A model generated the notes under the pieces. That model ran no database searches, was not told where the DNA came from, and saw only the letters and a list, made by a program, of their open reading frames with translations. From assembly GCA_035934535.1 (NCBI GenBank), contig DASYXS010000020.1, positions 1 to 64,000 of the forward strand: 64,000 bases of DNA. Reading direction: 5' to 3'. Every line of letters begins with the position of its first letter. Within the stretch, counting starts at the first letter, position 1. This DNA comes from DASSJF01 sp035934535 (GTDB lineage: Bacteria > Sysuimicrobiota > Sysuimicrobiia > Sysuimicrobiales > Segetimicrobiaceae). A program made the position numbers and the translations under genes. Positions 50,264 to 58,878 of the stretch are shown here, one piece after another.

Positions 50264-52102
50264 ATGAGACACATGGTGGACCCACAAGCGACGGTCGAAA
50301 CGCCGGAGGGCGCCACGCCGGCTGAATCCCCCGTCGCGGCGATCGCGCGCGCCCTGCTTGTCTTGACCGAGGCGGACCACGCCGCGATCTTCTTCCGTTC
50401 GCCGACCGGCATCGTGACCTGCCCGTGGTCGCACAACCTATCCGAACGGTACGTCGCCGAACTCGTCACTCCGAACGGCGTCAACCCCTGGATTCACATC
50501 CTCCGGCATCCGGAGCTCACATGCATGGATCTGCCGAAGGCCCGGCGGAGGGCCGATCCCGCGCCGTGGATCGTGCGCGACGTTCTTGAATTGTCGTCCG
50601 ATCACGCCGCGCTCGTTGACCGGTTCGTACGCGAAAACCTTCGGTCGATGTGCGTGTGGCCGCTCAGCCGGGCCGGCCGGGTCGTCGCCGCCCTTGCATA
50701 TTACTACGACGCGCCGCACGAGTACTCCGAGGAAGACCAGGAGGGCATGCGTGCGTTCGCCGCGCAGGCGACGACGGCCCTCGGCGAGGGGATCGCCCAG
50801 AGCATCGGCGACGCCGCACGTGGAGCCGGTGAACGCATCGACACACACACACCGCCCGCCGGCGGACCGGCGGCGCAGCACACCCCCGCCGCCGCACAGA
50901 CCGGGCCCGGAGCGGACCGGGCATCGCTGGAGGCCGAGCAGCGTCGCCTTGCCGACGCGCAGGCGGCGCTCGCACAGCAAAACGAACGTCTGGAACAAGC
51001 ACGGCGAATGCTGGAGGCCGACACAGACCGGCTCGCGGGCGAACGGAAGAAGCTCGCAACGGCGTGGCAGGAAGTGGAGGCCGCTCAAGCACGGGGGCGC
51101 GACGCGCGCGCGGGGATCACCGCGGAGCAGCAGCGGCTGGCGGATGCCCACCGCCGGCTCGAGACCGAGCGGGCGCAGCTGGTGGAAGCTCGTGCGGCCC
51201 TCGATGCTGAAAGAGCGCGCCGCGAAAGCGCTGGGGCCGAGCAGGCCGCGGCCCGGATCGACGCGACAGACGAGGAGGCGCGCCTCTCGGAAAGTCGACG
51301 CCTGCTGCACGAGGAGAACGTTCGCCTCGAAGCGCTGCGACGAGACCTGGATGCGGAAAGAGCCCGGCTCGCCGGCGACCGGGCCTCGCTCGAGGCGGAG
51401 CGGCAGGCACTGGACACGGAGCGCGCGCGGGCGGCGCAGACGCAGACACAGCCGGAGGCCGAGGACGTCGCGCAAACGCAGCCCCCGGAGGCCGGCGCGA
51501 CGACCTATCGCAGCCTGGTCGAGCGGGCCGGGGCGGCGAATGTACCGGATGACGACGCGCGGATCGTCGCCGTGGCGCGGCGTCTGGATGCGCACAACGG
51601 CCATGTCGCGGACTTCAGCAAACGTCTGGCTGAGTGGGCGGTGGCGCTCGCGCGTGCGCTTCGGTGCTCCGATCCGGAGATCCTATCCACGCGCCGCGCC
51701 GCGCTTCTCCACGACATCGGCAAGATCGACGTACCCGAAGCGACGCTGAAAAAGGCGGCGGGCCTGACGGACGATGAGCGGAACATGTTCGAAAGAGAGC
51801 CCGCCGTCGCCCATCGGATGCTCAAAGACGTCGAAGGATTGGGCGACGTTGCGGCGATTCTCCGCCACCGGTTTGAGCGCTGGGACGGCGCCGGACGTCC
51901 GGACCGGCTCAAAGGAGACGCAATCCCTCTGGGCGCGCGGATCTTGTCCGTCGTGGATGCCTACGGCGAGATGATCACGGGCCGCCCGGGCGTTCCGAAG
52001 CTGTATTATCGCGACGCGATCGCCGCGCTTCGGCGTGAATCTGGGGTCCGGTTCGATCCGGAGATTGCCGCCGCGTTCTGCCGCATTGTCGCGCACGGAT
52101 AG
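50264..52102 (+). CDS. GAF-like, coiled-coil and degenerate HD-GYP protein
   Basis: 612-residue cytosolic protein. The N-terminal ~180 residues look like a GAF sensor (AIARALLVLTEADHAAIFFRSPTGI, LRSMCVWPLSRAGRVVAALAYYYDAPHEYSEEDQEGMRAFAAQATTALGE). Residues ~215-395 are a long charged coiled coil with repeated EAERQALDTERAR-like heptads. The C-terminus is an HD-type domain: His483-Asp484 in LLHDIGKIDVPEATL, then EREPAVAHRML and RHRFERWDGAGRP. In active HD-GYP phosphodiesterases these last two read R-HP-E and HHERWDGxGYP. Here the His of the first is Glu and the HH pair is altered, so metal binding and c-di-GMP hydrolysis are doubtful. Confidence 0.85.
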   Translation: MRHMVDPQATVETPEGATPAESPVAAIARALLVLTEADHAAIFFRSPTGIVTCPWSHNLSERYVAELVTPNGVNPWIHILRHPELTCMDLPKARRRADPAPWIVRDVLELSSDHAALVDRFVRENLRSMCVWPLSRAGRVVAALAYYYDAPHEYSEEDQEGMRAFAAQATTALGEGIAQSIGDAARGAGERIDTHTPPAGGPAAQHTPAAAQTGPGADRASLEAEQRRLADAQAALAQQNERLEQARRMLEADTDRLAGERKKLATAWQEVEAAQARGRDARAGITAEQQRLADAHRRLETERAQLVEARAALDAERARRESAGAEQAAARIDATDEEARLSESRRLLHEENVRLEALRRDLDAERARLAGDRASLEAERQALDTERARAAQTQTQPEAEDVAQTQPPEAGATTYRSLVERAGAANVPDDDARIVAVARRLDAHNGHVADFSKRLAEWAVALARALRCSDPEILSTRRAALLHDIGKIDVPEATLKKAAGLTDDERNMFEREPAVAHRMLKDVEGLGDVAAILRHRFERWDGAGRPDRLKGDAIPLGARILSVVDAYGEMITGRPGVPKLYYRDAIAALRRESGVRFDPEIAAAFCRIVAHG

Positions 52103-52137
52103 GATCACGAGCCGGTCGCGGAGAGCCGCGCCGGCTC

Positions 52138-52668
52138 CTACTGCGCGGCGCAGGCGCTTGCGAACGGCAGCATGCCCGAGGAGGCCGGCAGGTACTGGTA
52201 GTGGGCCCGCAGGTATCGTGTCACATTGGGCAACCACGCCTGATTCAAATGCGTGGGATCGTTCGCCGCCGCCAGCGGCGCATACCGGTCCCGGAGGAAC
52301 ACCAGAAAGTCGTCGGGGCGTCCCCGGCGCACCCACTCCGCGTACCATTGGTGCACCAGATCGGCCGTGGCCACCCGCGCCACGTTCTCCGGCACCGCCG
52401 CATGCCCCCCGTACGCCCGCGCCAGCGCCTCGTTGCCGAACGACGGCACCTGTTCGGCGTAGTGGATGCCCTCCACAATGTCTTCGGGGTGGGTGAGGTA
52501 GATCAGTTCCCCAAACCCCAGAGCGACCGGCACGGAGGCCGGGGTCGCGTGATACGTGAATCGCGCCGTGTCGAGACGTGCGGCGTACCCGTCGAACCGG
52601 GCCAAGTGTCCGGCGGACCCGATGAACACCACCGAGGCCGCCAAGAACATCCATCGCTTCCACGTCAT
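52138..52668 (-). CDS. Secreted or membrane-anchored protein of unknown function
   Basis: 176 residues from ATG 52668 (GAGGTGATTGCC upstream). The N-terminal hydrophobic stretch MTWKRWMFLAASVVFIGSAGH is a signal peptide or anchor. The rest is a helical domain with VPVALGFGELIYLTHPEDIVEGIHYAEQVPSFGNEALARAYGGHA and HQWYAEWVRRGRPDDFLVFLRDRYAPL. No cysteine pair except near the C-terminus (FASACAAQ). No homologue recognised. It is convergent with the HD-domain gene. Confidence 0.6.
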   Translation of the reverse strand: MTWKRWMFLAASVVFIGSAGHLARFDGYAARLDTARFTYHATPASVPVALGFGELIYLTHPEDIVEGIHYAEQVPSFGNEALARAYGGHAAVPENVARVATADLVHQWYAEWVRRGRPDDFLVFLRDRYAPLAAANDPTHLNQAWLPNVTRYLRAHYQYLPASSGMLPFASACAAQ

Positions 52669-52876
52669 GGCAATCACCTCAAGCAACGTGCGCCGTTCGG
52701 CGATTGACCTGCGCCGTGGGCGAATCGTAAACCTAAGCCCCGCCGAGACCAAGAGGATAGACCCCCAGCATCAGACCCTACCGCGGGGGGCTAACCTCTC
52801 TCCTTGAGCATGAGACTTCCAACGAGGTGTTCCTAAAGTTGGCGGAAATCGTCGTCGAGACCGCGTCACCGCGCGC

Positions 52877-53209
52877 CTAGAGTGGATGCCTGCTGAACGC
52901 TTCAAGCAGGTACCGAAGCGCGTAGCGCGCGACGATTACTCCTTGAGCGACCGGCAGCAGACCGCACACGATGGCGGGCACATGCAGGCGAAACCGGTGC
53001 AGCACGATTGCGCCGACGAGGGTGACCACCGCGACGGGGGGCAACGCCTTGGCGAGGAACAGTTCCGTGGCGGACGGGTACGGGCCAAGTACCGGATCGA
53101 GGAACCCCAGATAGGTGAGGAATACCAAATCGACGAGGACCAAGATGCCGGACACGAACACCCAGAGAATGATCAGACCCGCAATTTCCGAACGCGGAAG
53201 TTTCGGCAT
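52877..53209 (-). CDS. Small membrane protein with three hydrophobic segments
   Basis: 110 residues from ATG 53209 (GGGGAGCCACC upstream). Membrane segments near 9-37 (AGLIILWVFVSGILVLVDLVFLTYLGFL), 52-70 and 76-96. The topology is compatible with an integral inner-membrane protein. No family recognised. It is on the minus strand 208 bases upstream of the secreted-protein gene start. Confidence 0.6.
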   Translation of the reverse strand: MPKLPRSEIAGLIILWVFVSGILVLVDLVFLTYLGFLDPVLGPYPSATELFLAKALPPVAVVTLVGAIVLHRFRLHVPAIVCGLLPVAQGVIVARYALRYLLEAFSRHPL

Positions 53210-53601
53210 GGTGGCTCCCCTCGGGCTGCCGGACCTGCCTCGGAATGTCACCCCCGGCGGCGATTTTGTTGCGTGGGCCGCGATTCCTTCCATACGATCC
53301 ACAGATCCGCGCCTCCCACCGTTCTCGGCCGGTTCTCTGAGATAGAGGCGTTGGACGGCAGGTGTCCGGCAGGGGATGAGACTAAGCCGGACGGACACGA
53401 TGAGCGGGCCCATCCTCCGAGCGGCGGAGGCGTCTGACGGAGAGTATCCGAGTTACCGCCGTAGTGGAACATATTCACGAGATCGGTTTGTATTTTCGGC
53501 GTCGCCCTTGGCGGGTTCCGCGTTTTACCCCACCCCCTCGAGTCACTCGCCTTATTGCGTGAAGCGGCCTACGTCGCACGGACCGGGCGATCTGTAGTAC
53601 C
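53210..53601. other. 392-base intergenic region
   Basis: No gene is supported; open frames here have neither family pattern nor ribosome-binding site. A 6-bp-stem hairpin (CCTCCG, loop AGCGG, CGGAGG) at 53414-53430 is the only clear structure. The segment is less GC-rich around 53455-53500 and probably contains the promoter of the small membrane-protein gene at its left end. Confidence 0.5.
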
Positions 53602-55917
53602 TCAGACGCCGTGCCGGTGTTCCATCGCCGGCGGGTCGAGCACCGTAACCGGCGGGAGCGCGCCGTCCCACCGCTCGATCTCAACCAGACACTGCTGGCC
53701 GCTGCACCCTTGGGCGAGGCGTGACGTGCCCTTATCGAACGTCAGGACATTCGGGTTCCCATGCACGCACATCGGCGTCGGGTCCCGGGGGTCGAGCGGA
53801 TCGTACCACGCGCCCGTGGAGAGCTGCGCCACGCCCTTGCGAATCTCGCGGCTCACGACGGCGCCCGCCAGGCAGCTTCCACGGTCGTTGTGCACGCGCA
53901 CGACGTCCCCGTCCGCAATGCCGCGGGCCGCGGCGTCGTCGGGATGCAGACGAACCGGTTCCCGCCCTTTGACCTTCGCCGCCTGGCTGAACTCCCCGAT
54001 ATCCAGTTGGCTGTGCAGCCGGGTTCTCGGGTTGTTGGCGATCAGGACGAGCGGGAACCGGCGGGCGAGCGGAGAGCCCAGCCACTCCGCGGGCTCGAGC
54101 CACGCCGGATGACCGGGGCAGTCCGGATAGTCGAACCCATGGATCCGGGATGAAAAGATCTCGATGCGGCCGCTCGGGGTCGCGAGCGGCGCGCGTACGG
54201 GATTCTCCCGGAACGCCGAAAAGAGCACCGCGTCGTCTGGGCTGACGGGCAGTTCGACGCTGCCGGCGTGCCAAAACTCGTCGAACGGCGGCGCCTGGGC
54301 CGCGACGCCTGCCGCGGACTCCCGCCACTCCTCGTAGAGATGTCTGATCCACTCCGCGCCGGTGCGGCCCTCGGTGAACCGCTCGCCGGCCCCAAGCCTC
54401 GACGAGAGCTCGGCGAAAATCTCATAGTCGTTTCGCGACGCCGCGTACGGCGGGACCGCCTGATGCATCGCGATCAAGTAGCCGTCGTTGGGCGAGGCCG
54501 CGATGTCATCCCGCTCGAGCGTGATGGTGGACGGGAGCACGATATCGGCATGGCGCGCCGTGGCCGTCCAAAACGCCTCGTGCACCACGACCGTGTCCGG
54601 ACGCTGAAACGCCCGGCGCAGCCGTCCGAGATCCTGATGATGGTGAAATGGGTTGCCCCCGCACCAGTAGACGAGATGGATCCGGGGATACCGCAGGCGC
54701 CGGCCGTCGTAATCGTACTCCTGGCCCGGGTGCAGCAGCATATCCGAAATCCGCGCCACGGGGATGAACGTCTCGACGGGGTTCGTGCCCTGCGGCAGCG
54801 TCGGCACCGGTATCGACCGCGGCGCGCCCACGGCCTGCACCGAGCCGTACCCGAATCCGAACCCGCCTCCCGGCAGTCCGATCTGTCCGAGCATGGCCGC
54901 CAGCACGAGGCCCATCCAGGGCACCTGCTCGCCGTGATCGGCCCGCTGGAGCGACCAGCTCACCGTCACCAACGTCCGGCACGCCGCCATCCGGCGAGCC
55001 AGCGCGCGCAGCGCGTCCGCGGGCACGCGCGCCAGCGACGCCGCCCATTCGGGGCTCTTCGGCCGGCCGTCGTCGAGACCGAGGACGTACCGTTCGAATC
55101 GCTCGAACCCGACGCAGTAGCGTGCCAGAAAGTCCCGGTCGTGCAGGCCCTCCGTGATGAGCGTGTGCGCGAGCGCCAGCATGACCGCCACGTCGGTGCC
55201 GGGCACCAGCGGGTGCCATTCGGCCTCGAGAAACTCCGGCAGGTCGTCCTTCAAGGGGCTGAACTGCACGAACCGCACCTGCCGGCGGGCGGCCTCCCTG
55301 AGATGGCCGCGCACCGTGTGCCGGGTCACCCCGCCGGCGCTGACCGCCGCGTTTTTGAGGGGAATCCCGCCGAAACAGACGACCAGTTGCGAGTTGGCGG
55401 CAATGACCGGCCACGCCGTCGCGGAGTAGAGCAATTCGTCGTGCGTGCCAATAACATACGGCAGGATGACGCGCGAGGCGCCGAGGCTGTACGTTTGAAC
55501 CGACCGGGTGTAGCCGCCGAGACAGTTGAGAAACCGATGGACCTGGCTTTGGGCATGGTGGAATCGCCCGGCGCTGCCCCAGCCGTAGGAGCCTCCGTAC
55601 ATCGCCTCGGGACCGTGCCGACCGATCACGCGCTGGAGCTCGTCCCCGAGCAGCCGGATCGCCGTCGGCCAGCCGACCGGGACGAACGGTTCCGCGCCGC
55701 GGCCCTCCGCCGGCCCGGGACCGCGGTCCAGCCACCCCGCCCGGATCATCGGCTGCGACACGCGCGTCCGGTGCCGCACGCCGCCGGAGATATTTCCGAG
55801 CAGCGGCGACGGATCGGGGTCCAGCGGATGCGGATGGACCGTCACGCGATCGCCGTCGCGGACGTCCACGGTGTACGCGCCCCAATGGGAACTATGCGGA
55901 CGCAATGCAGATGTCAC
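53602..55917 (-). CDS. Molybdopterin oxidoreductase of the DMSO/TMAO/biotin-sulfoxide reductase type
   Basis: 771-residue molybdo-bis(pterin guanine dinucleotide) enzyme. It lacks the N-terminal cysteine [4Fe-4S] motif, as do BisC, TorA and DorA. The metal-ligand serine region is MYGGSYGWGSAGRFHHAQSQVHRF (~106-129). WCGGNPFHHHQDLGRLRRAF, DIVLPSTITLERDDIAASPND and the C-terminal RLHSQLDIGEFSQAAKVKGREPVRLHPDDAAARGIADGDVVRVHNDRG are typical. There is no obvious Tat signal (MTSALRPHSSHWG), so it is probably cytoplasmic, like biotin sulfoxide reductase. The predicted job is reduction of a sulfoxide or N-oxide. It is a lone gene; an unusual 27-bp element lies upstream. Confidence 0.92.
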   Translation of the reverse strand: MTSALRPHSSHWGAYTVDVRDGDRVTVHPHPLDPDPSPLLGNISGGVRHRTRVSQPMIRAGWLDRGPGPAEGRGAEPFVPVGWPTAIRLLGDELQRVIGRHGPEAMYGGSYGWGSAGRFHHAQSQVHRFLNCLGGYTRSVQTYSLGASRVILPYVIGTHDELLYSATAWPVIAANSQLVVCFGGIPLKNAAVSAGGVTRHTVRGHLREAARRQVRFVQFSPLKDDLPEFLEAEWHPLVPGTDVAVMLALAHTLITEGLHDRDFLARYCVGFERFERYVLGLDDGRPKSPEWAASLARVPADALRALARRMAACRTLVTVSWSLQRADHGEQVPWMGLVLAAMLGQIGLPGGGFGFGYGSVQAVGAPRSIPVPTLPQGTNPVETFIPVARISDMLLHPGQEYDYDGRRLRYPRIHLVYWCGGNPFHHHQDLGRLRRAFQRPDTVVVHEAFWTATARHADIVLPSTITLERDDIAASPNDGYLIAMHQAVPPYAASRNDYEIFAELSSRLGAGERFTEGRTGAEWIRHLYEEWRESAAGVAAQAPPFDEFWHAGSVELPVSPDDAVLFSAFRENPVRAPLATPSGRIEIFSSRIHGFDYPDCPGHPAWLEPAEWLGSPLARRFPLVLIANNPRTRLHSQLDIGEFSQAAKVKGREPVRLHPDDAAARGIADGDVVRVHNDRGSCLAGAVVSREIRKGVAQLSTGAWYDPLDPRDPTPMCVHGNPNVLTFDKGTSRLAQGCSGQQCLVEIERWDGALPPVTVLDPPAMEHRHGV

Positions 55918-56022
55918 GAAATCCCCTCCACGCCAAAACTCGGACGAGATCGCGCCGGGTAACGGCGCTGCTAGCGCGATGGTGGCACCGATGAGGGCGC
56001 GGGCATTTCATCTAACCAGGGA

Positions 56023-56049
56023 AATGCCGCGTGGTTCCTCGGGTTCCCT
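56023..56049. repeat. 27-bp dispersed element, copy B
   Basis: Differs from copy A (49638-49664) only at two C/T positions. It lies 105 bases upstream of the molybdoenzyme start. On the minus strand a 7-bp stem TCCTCGG/CCGAGGA can form around its core, but copy A does not preserve that stem, so a shared RNA fold is not demonstrated. Confidence 0.55.
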
Positions 56050-56126
56050 CCCCGCCGAGGATTCGAGGTTTGGCAGACGACTCATCCGGCTCGCTGGAAA
56101 TGGAGGAGAACGTGTTTGATAGAACT

Positions 56127-56172
56127 GGTGCCGGGCGGGGGATTTTGCGATTATCCCCACGGCCGCGAGCCC
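56127..56172. repeat. 46-bp dispersed repeat, copy 1
   Basis: Begins GGTGCCGGGCGGGGG and aligns without gaps to 58795-58840 and 62341-62386. The middle can pair GGGGAT with ATCCCC. On the minus strand the end reads like a tRNA 3' end (CCCGGCACCA), but no complete tRNA surrounds it. Confidence 0.6.
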
Positions 56173-56282
56173 GCGCTGCGGCATCTCGACGCTGGCAGCC
56201 GTGGCCCGCGGATGCGATGAGACCGAGGCCCCGTCCGGGCCGACGACCTCGGGAGAGAACGGAGCAGACGGCGGACACACGC

Positions 56283-56954
56283 TCAGCGGGCGCGTGTCGA
56301 GGCCGCCTCCTGCGCCGCGTAGACCGAAATGGGCAAGGGGTCAAGGACCGGAATCCCGATCTGCGTCCGAAGGTCTTGGGCGATACCAAGCGTGCCCTGT
56401 GTCATCGAACCGAGGTAGATTCCGTCCGCGCGATGCTCCCGCACGGCCGCGGCCGCTTCCTCGCGCATGAACCGGCGTCCCGCTTCGAGATCGGCCAAGA
56501 TCTTGCGCACCGTCGTCTTCATCATGTGGACGACGACGGTGTCCGGCCGCGCCGGCACGTTCTTGATCATCGCCTGAGCCGCGGGCACGGCGGGCTCCAC
56601 GGTGAGGATCACGAGACGCGATGCCACGAGGCGGGCGACGAACAACGAGGCTTCCCCGGGGCCGATCACGGGGACCTTGGCGGCGGCGCGCAGGTCGGCG
56701 AGCGCCGGGTCCACGGCGCCCGCGGCGATGATCGCCGCGCAGCGGTCCGGCCCGATCTCGGCGACCGCCGCGAGGGCGGCCCGGCCGGCCTGCTCAAAGT
56801 CCTCTCGCCCCTCGAGGATCTTGGGGCCGTCGGGCGGGTTCAGGAGCTCGATCGTGAACCCGGGGCGCAGGTACCCGCGCAGGATCTCGAGCCGGCGGTT
56901 GTTCTCGGCGCTGCCGTATCCGGTCACGGACTCGAGGTACACGATGTGCGGCAT
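56283..56954 (-). CDS. Asp/Glu racemase-family protein lacking both catalytic cysteines
   Basis: 223-residue protein clearly in the same fold family as the racemase at 2.0-2.7 kb (MPHIVYLESVTGYGSAENNRRLEIL, VPVIGPGEASLFVARL, PVLDPLP). The first catalytic cysteine position (IIACFG in relatives) reads IIAAGAVDP, and the second (LGC) reads LGS183MTQG. Neither Cys is present, so classical two-base racemisation is not expected. Another reaction or a binding role is likely. ATG 56954 is the family-like start. The gene is divergent from a family-5 binding-protein gene 115 bases away, resembling the racemase-SBP pairing at 2 kb. Confidence 0.8.
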   Translation of the reverse strand: MPHIVYLESVTGYGSAENNRRLEILRGYLRPGFTIELLNPPDGPKILEGREDFEQAGRAALAAVAEIGPDRCAAIIAAGAVDPALADLRAAAKVPVIGPGEASLFVARLVASRLVILTVEPAVPAAQAMIKNVPARPDTVVVHMMKTTVRKILADLEAGRRFMREEAAAAVREHRADGIYLGSMTQGTLGIAQDLRTQIGIPVLDPLPISVYAAQEAASTRAR

Positions 56955-57069
56955 CGGGCATCCCCTCCACACGTGTACTTCTGGCGGAGCGGAGCGCCTC
57001 CTTGCCGAATATCTCGCAGGCCTGCCGCACGCTCGCGTCCTTGACGCCGCAGCACGAGGTGACACGCCG

Positions 57070-58746
57070 ATGGCCGGTCCCGTGCGCACGACACCCGCCG
57101 TAGCCGGCATCGCCGCACGACGCCGCACCCTGACGCGGCGCGGGCTGCTTACCGGCGCCGCGGGCCTCGGGCTCGCGGCCGCCGGACCACCGGCGCCGTG
57201 GACCCAGATCGGACGCGCATCGGCCGCGCCCACCCCTCGACGCGGCGGCACGTTCCGCGTCCCCGTCAACGCCAACATCACGCCGTGGCCGCCCATCGGG
57301 TTGATCCAGAACCTGATGGTGAACAACGCCATGTTCAATAAGTTGGTGCGCCTCCGGCCGGCGGACTGGGCGCCGGAGGCCGATCTCGCCGAGCGCTGGG
57401 AGGTGTCCAAAGACGGATTGACGTGGACGTTCCACCTCAAGAGCGGCGTCAGGTGGCACGACGGCCGTCCGTTCACCGCGGACGACGTCAAGTACACGAT
57501 CGACGCGTACGCCGATCCCAAGATCAACAGCCAGTTGCGCGGAAATTTCGAACCCGTCGCCGGCGTCGAGGTCGTGGACCCGATGACGGTCCGGGTCGCC
57601 ACCAAGACGCCGTACTCATCGTTCCTGGAGCTCCTATGCTACATCGCGTTCATCATGCCCAAGCACCTGCTCGAAGGGCAGGAGTTCAACGCCACCAAGT
57701 TCCCGCAGGCGTTCCTCCAGCATCCGGTCGGCACCGGACCGTTCAAGTTCGGCGAGCACATCACGGGCGATCACTTCACGGTGACCGCGTACGACAACTA
57801 TCACGAGGGACGGCCGTACCTCGACGCGATCATCTACAAGGTCGTGCGGGATCTGAATTCCACGGTGCTGCAGGTCAAGACCGGTGAGCTCGACATCGCG
57901 TTCCCTACGGTCGCGCAGATTCCCGCGCTCGCGGGCACTCCGACCATCGCGATCACCGAGCAGCCGGTGATGGACTTCCGGTATTTCGGCGCCAACTACC
58001 GGACGGACAAGAGCCCGACGCTGGGGAAGTGGTGGGGCGCACGGGCGGTCCGGCAGGCGTTCGCGCACGCGATCAACACGAAGGGAATCATTCAGCAGGT
58101 CGCCCGGGGACGCGCGGAACTGGCCAACGGTCCGATCCCCAGCGCGCTCAAGAACTGGTACGTGAAGGACGCGCCGACTTTCGACTACGATCCGGAGCGG
58201 GCCAAGAAGATGCTCTACGAGGCCGGCTTCCGGGCAGGCGGGGACGGCATCCTGGCCAAGGACGGCCGGAAATTCGCGTTCACCTTCAACACCGATCAGG
58301 GGCAGCCCGAGCGGATCGACGCCTCGCTGATCGTGCAGCAGAACCTCCGGGACATCGGGATCGACGTCCGGTTCCAGCCGCTCGAGTTCACCGAGTTCGT
58401 GCGCCGCGAGCACGTCACCGAAGAGTACGAGGCGTTCTGCTTCTACTACATCGTGCCGCAGACCCCGGACCTGCACTCATACTTCCAGACGAACGGCTCG
58501 CTCAACATCTGGGGTTACTCCAACGCGGAGATCGACCGGCTGTTCCTGCAGGGACTCGCCACGTTCGACGCCGCGAAGCGTCGCGAGATCTACACGCGCC
58601 TATACCGGCGGCTCGCGGAGGAACAGGCCGCCAACTTCCTCTACCACCCGCACGAGATTCAGGCGATCAACAAGCGAGTGCTGGGATGGCCGGCGACCGA
58701 CTACCGGACGGCGCTGGCGTTCCTCAATCGGGTGTGGCTCGCGTGA
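57070..58746 (+). CDS. ABC transporter substrate-binding protein, family 5, Tat signal
   Basis: 558-residue secreted binding protein. It starts MAGPVRTTPAVAGIAARRRTLTRRGLLTGAAG, a twin-arginine signal (RRGLL with hydrophobic core), so it is exported folded. Family 5 features are DLAERWEVSKDGLTWTFHLKSGVRWHDGRPFTADDVKYTIDAY, HPVGTGPFKFGEHITGD and AFAHAINTKGIIQQV. GAGGTGA sits seven bases before the ATG at 57070. There are no permease or ATPase genes beside it; the transporter partners must be elsewhere. It is divergent from the racemase-family gene. Confidence 0.93.
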   Translation: MAGPVRTTPAVAGIAARRRTLTRRGLLTGAAGLGLAAAGPPAPWTQIGRASAAPTPRRGGTFRVPVNANITPWPPIGLIQNLMVNNAMFNKLVRLRPADWAPEADLAERWEVSKDGLTWTFHLKSGVRWHDGRPFTADDVKYTIDAYADPKINSQLRGNFEPVAGVEVVDPMTVRVATKTPYSSFLELLCYIAFIMPKHLLEGQEFNATKFPQAFLQHPVGTGPFKFGEHITGDHFTVTAYDNYHEGRPYLDAIIYKVVRDLNSTVLQVKTGELDIAFPTVAQIPALAGTPTIAITEQPVMDFRYFGANYRTDKSPTLGKWWGARAVRQAFAHAINTKGIIQQVARGRAELANGPIPSALKNWYVKDAPTFDYDPERAKKMLYEAGFRAGGDGILAKDGRKFAFTFNTDQGQPERIDASLIVQQNLRDIGIDVRFQPLEFTEFVRREHVTEEYEAFCFYYIVPQTPDLHSYFQTNGSLNIWGYSNAEIDRLFLQGLATFDAAKRREIYTRLYRRLAEEQAANFLYHPHEIQAINKRVLGWPATDYRTALAFLNRVWLA

Positions 58747-58794
58747 TAATTGCGACCGCCCAATTCAATACTGGAGGCTATGCTGCCTTAAGCT

Positions 58795-58840
58795 GGTGCC
58801 GGGAGGGGGATTTTGCGATTGCCCCCATGTCCGCGGGCCG
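58795..58840. repeat. 46-bp dispersed repeat, copy 2
   Basis: Nearly identical to copy 1 over the first 25 bases (one mismatch). It lies in the 132-base gap between the convergent binding-protein and Bax1-like genes. GGGGG and CCCCC within it could pair around a 12-base loop. Confidence 0.6.
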
Positions 58841-58878
58841 TCCGGATCGTCACGTAGCGGGCGCATTCCCGGGCGCAC

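Larger units (their letters stand above)
55918..56282. other. 365-base intergenic region carrying two dispersed repeats
   Basis: Contains copy B of the 27-bp element (56023-56049) and copy 1 of the 46-bp repeat (56127-56172), 78 bases apart. No supported gene. A short frame (56024-56119, beginning MPRGSSGSLPAEDSRFGRRL, 31 residues) covers the 27-bp element but lacks a convincing ribosome-binding site. The promoter of the molybdoenzyme gene should be at its left end. Confidence 0.5.

Noticed and set aside
53376..53597. 73-residue plus-strand open frame
   Set aside because: No family pattern, no ribosome-binding site and Ser/Arg-rich random composition; treated as intergenic.
56023..56049. c-di-AMP (ydaO-type) or other known riboswitch suggested by GGGAACCCGAGG
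   Set aside because: The other conserved ydaO core segments are absent and the two copies do not share a stem, so no known riboswitch class could be supported.
56127..56172. tRNA gene on the minus strand ending CCCGGCACCA
   Set aside because: The presumed T-arm loop is too long and no D-arm or anticodon arm is found upstream; the same sequence recurs twice more without tRNA structure.
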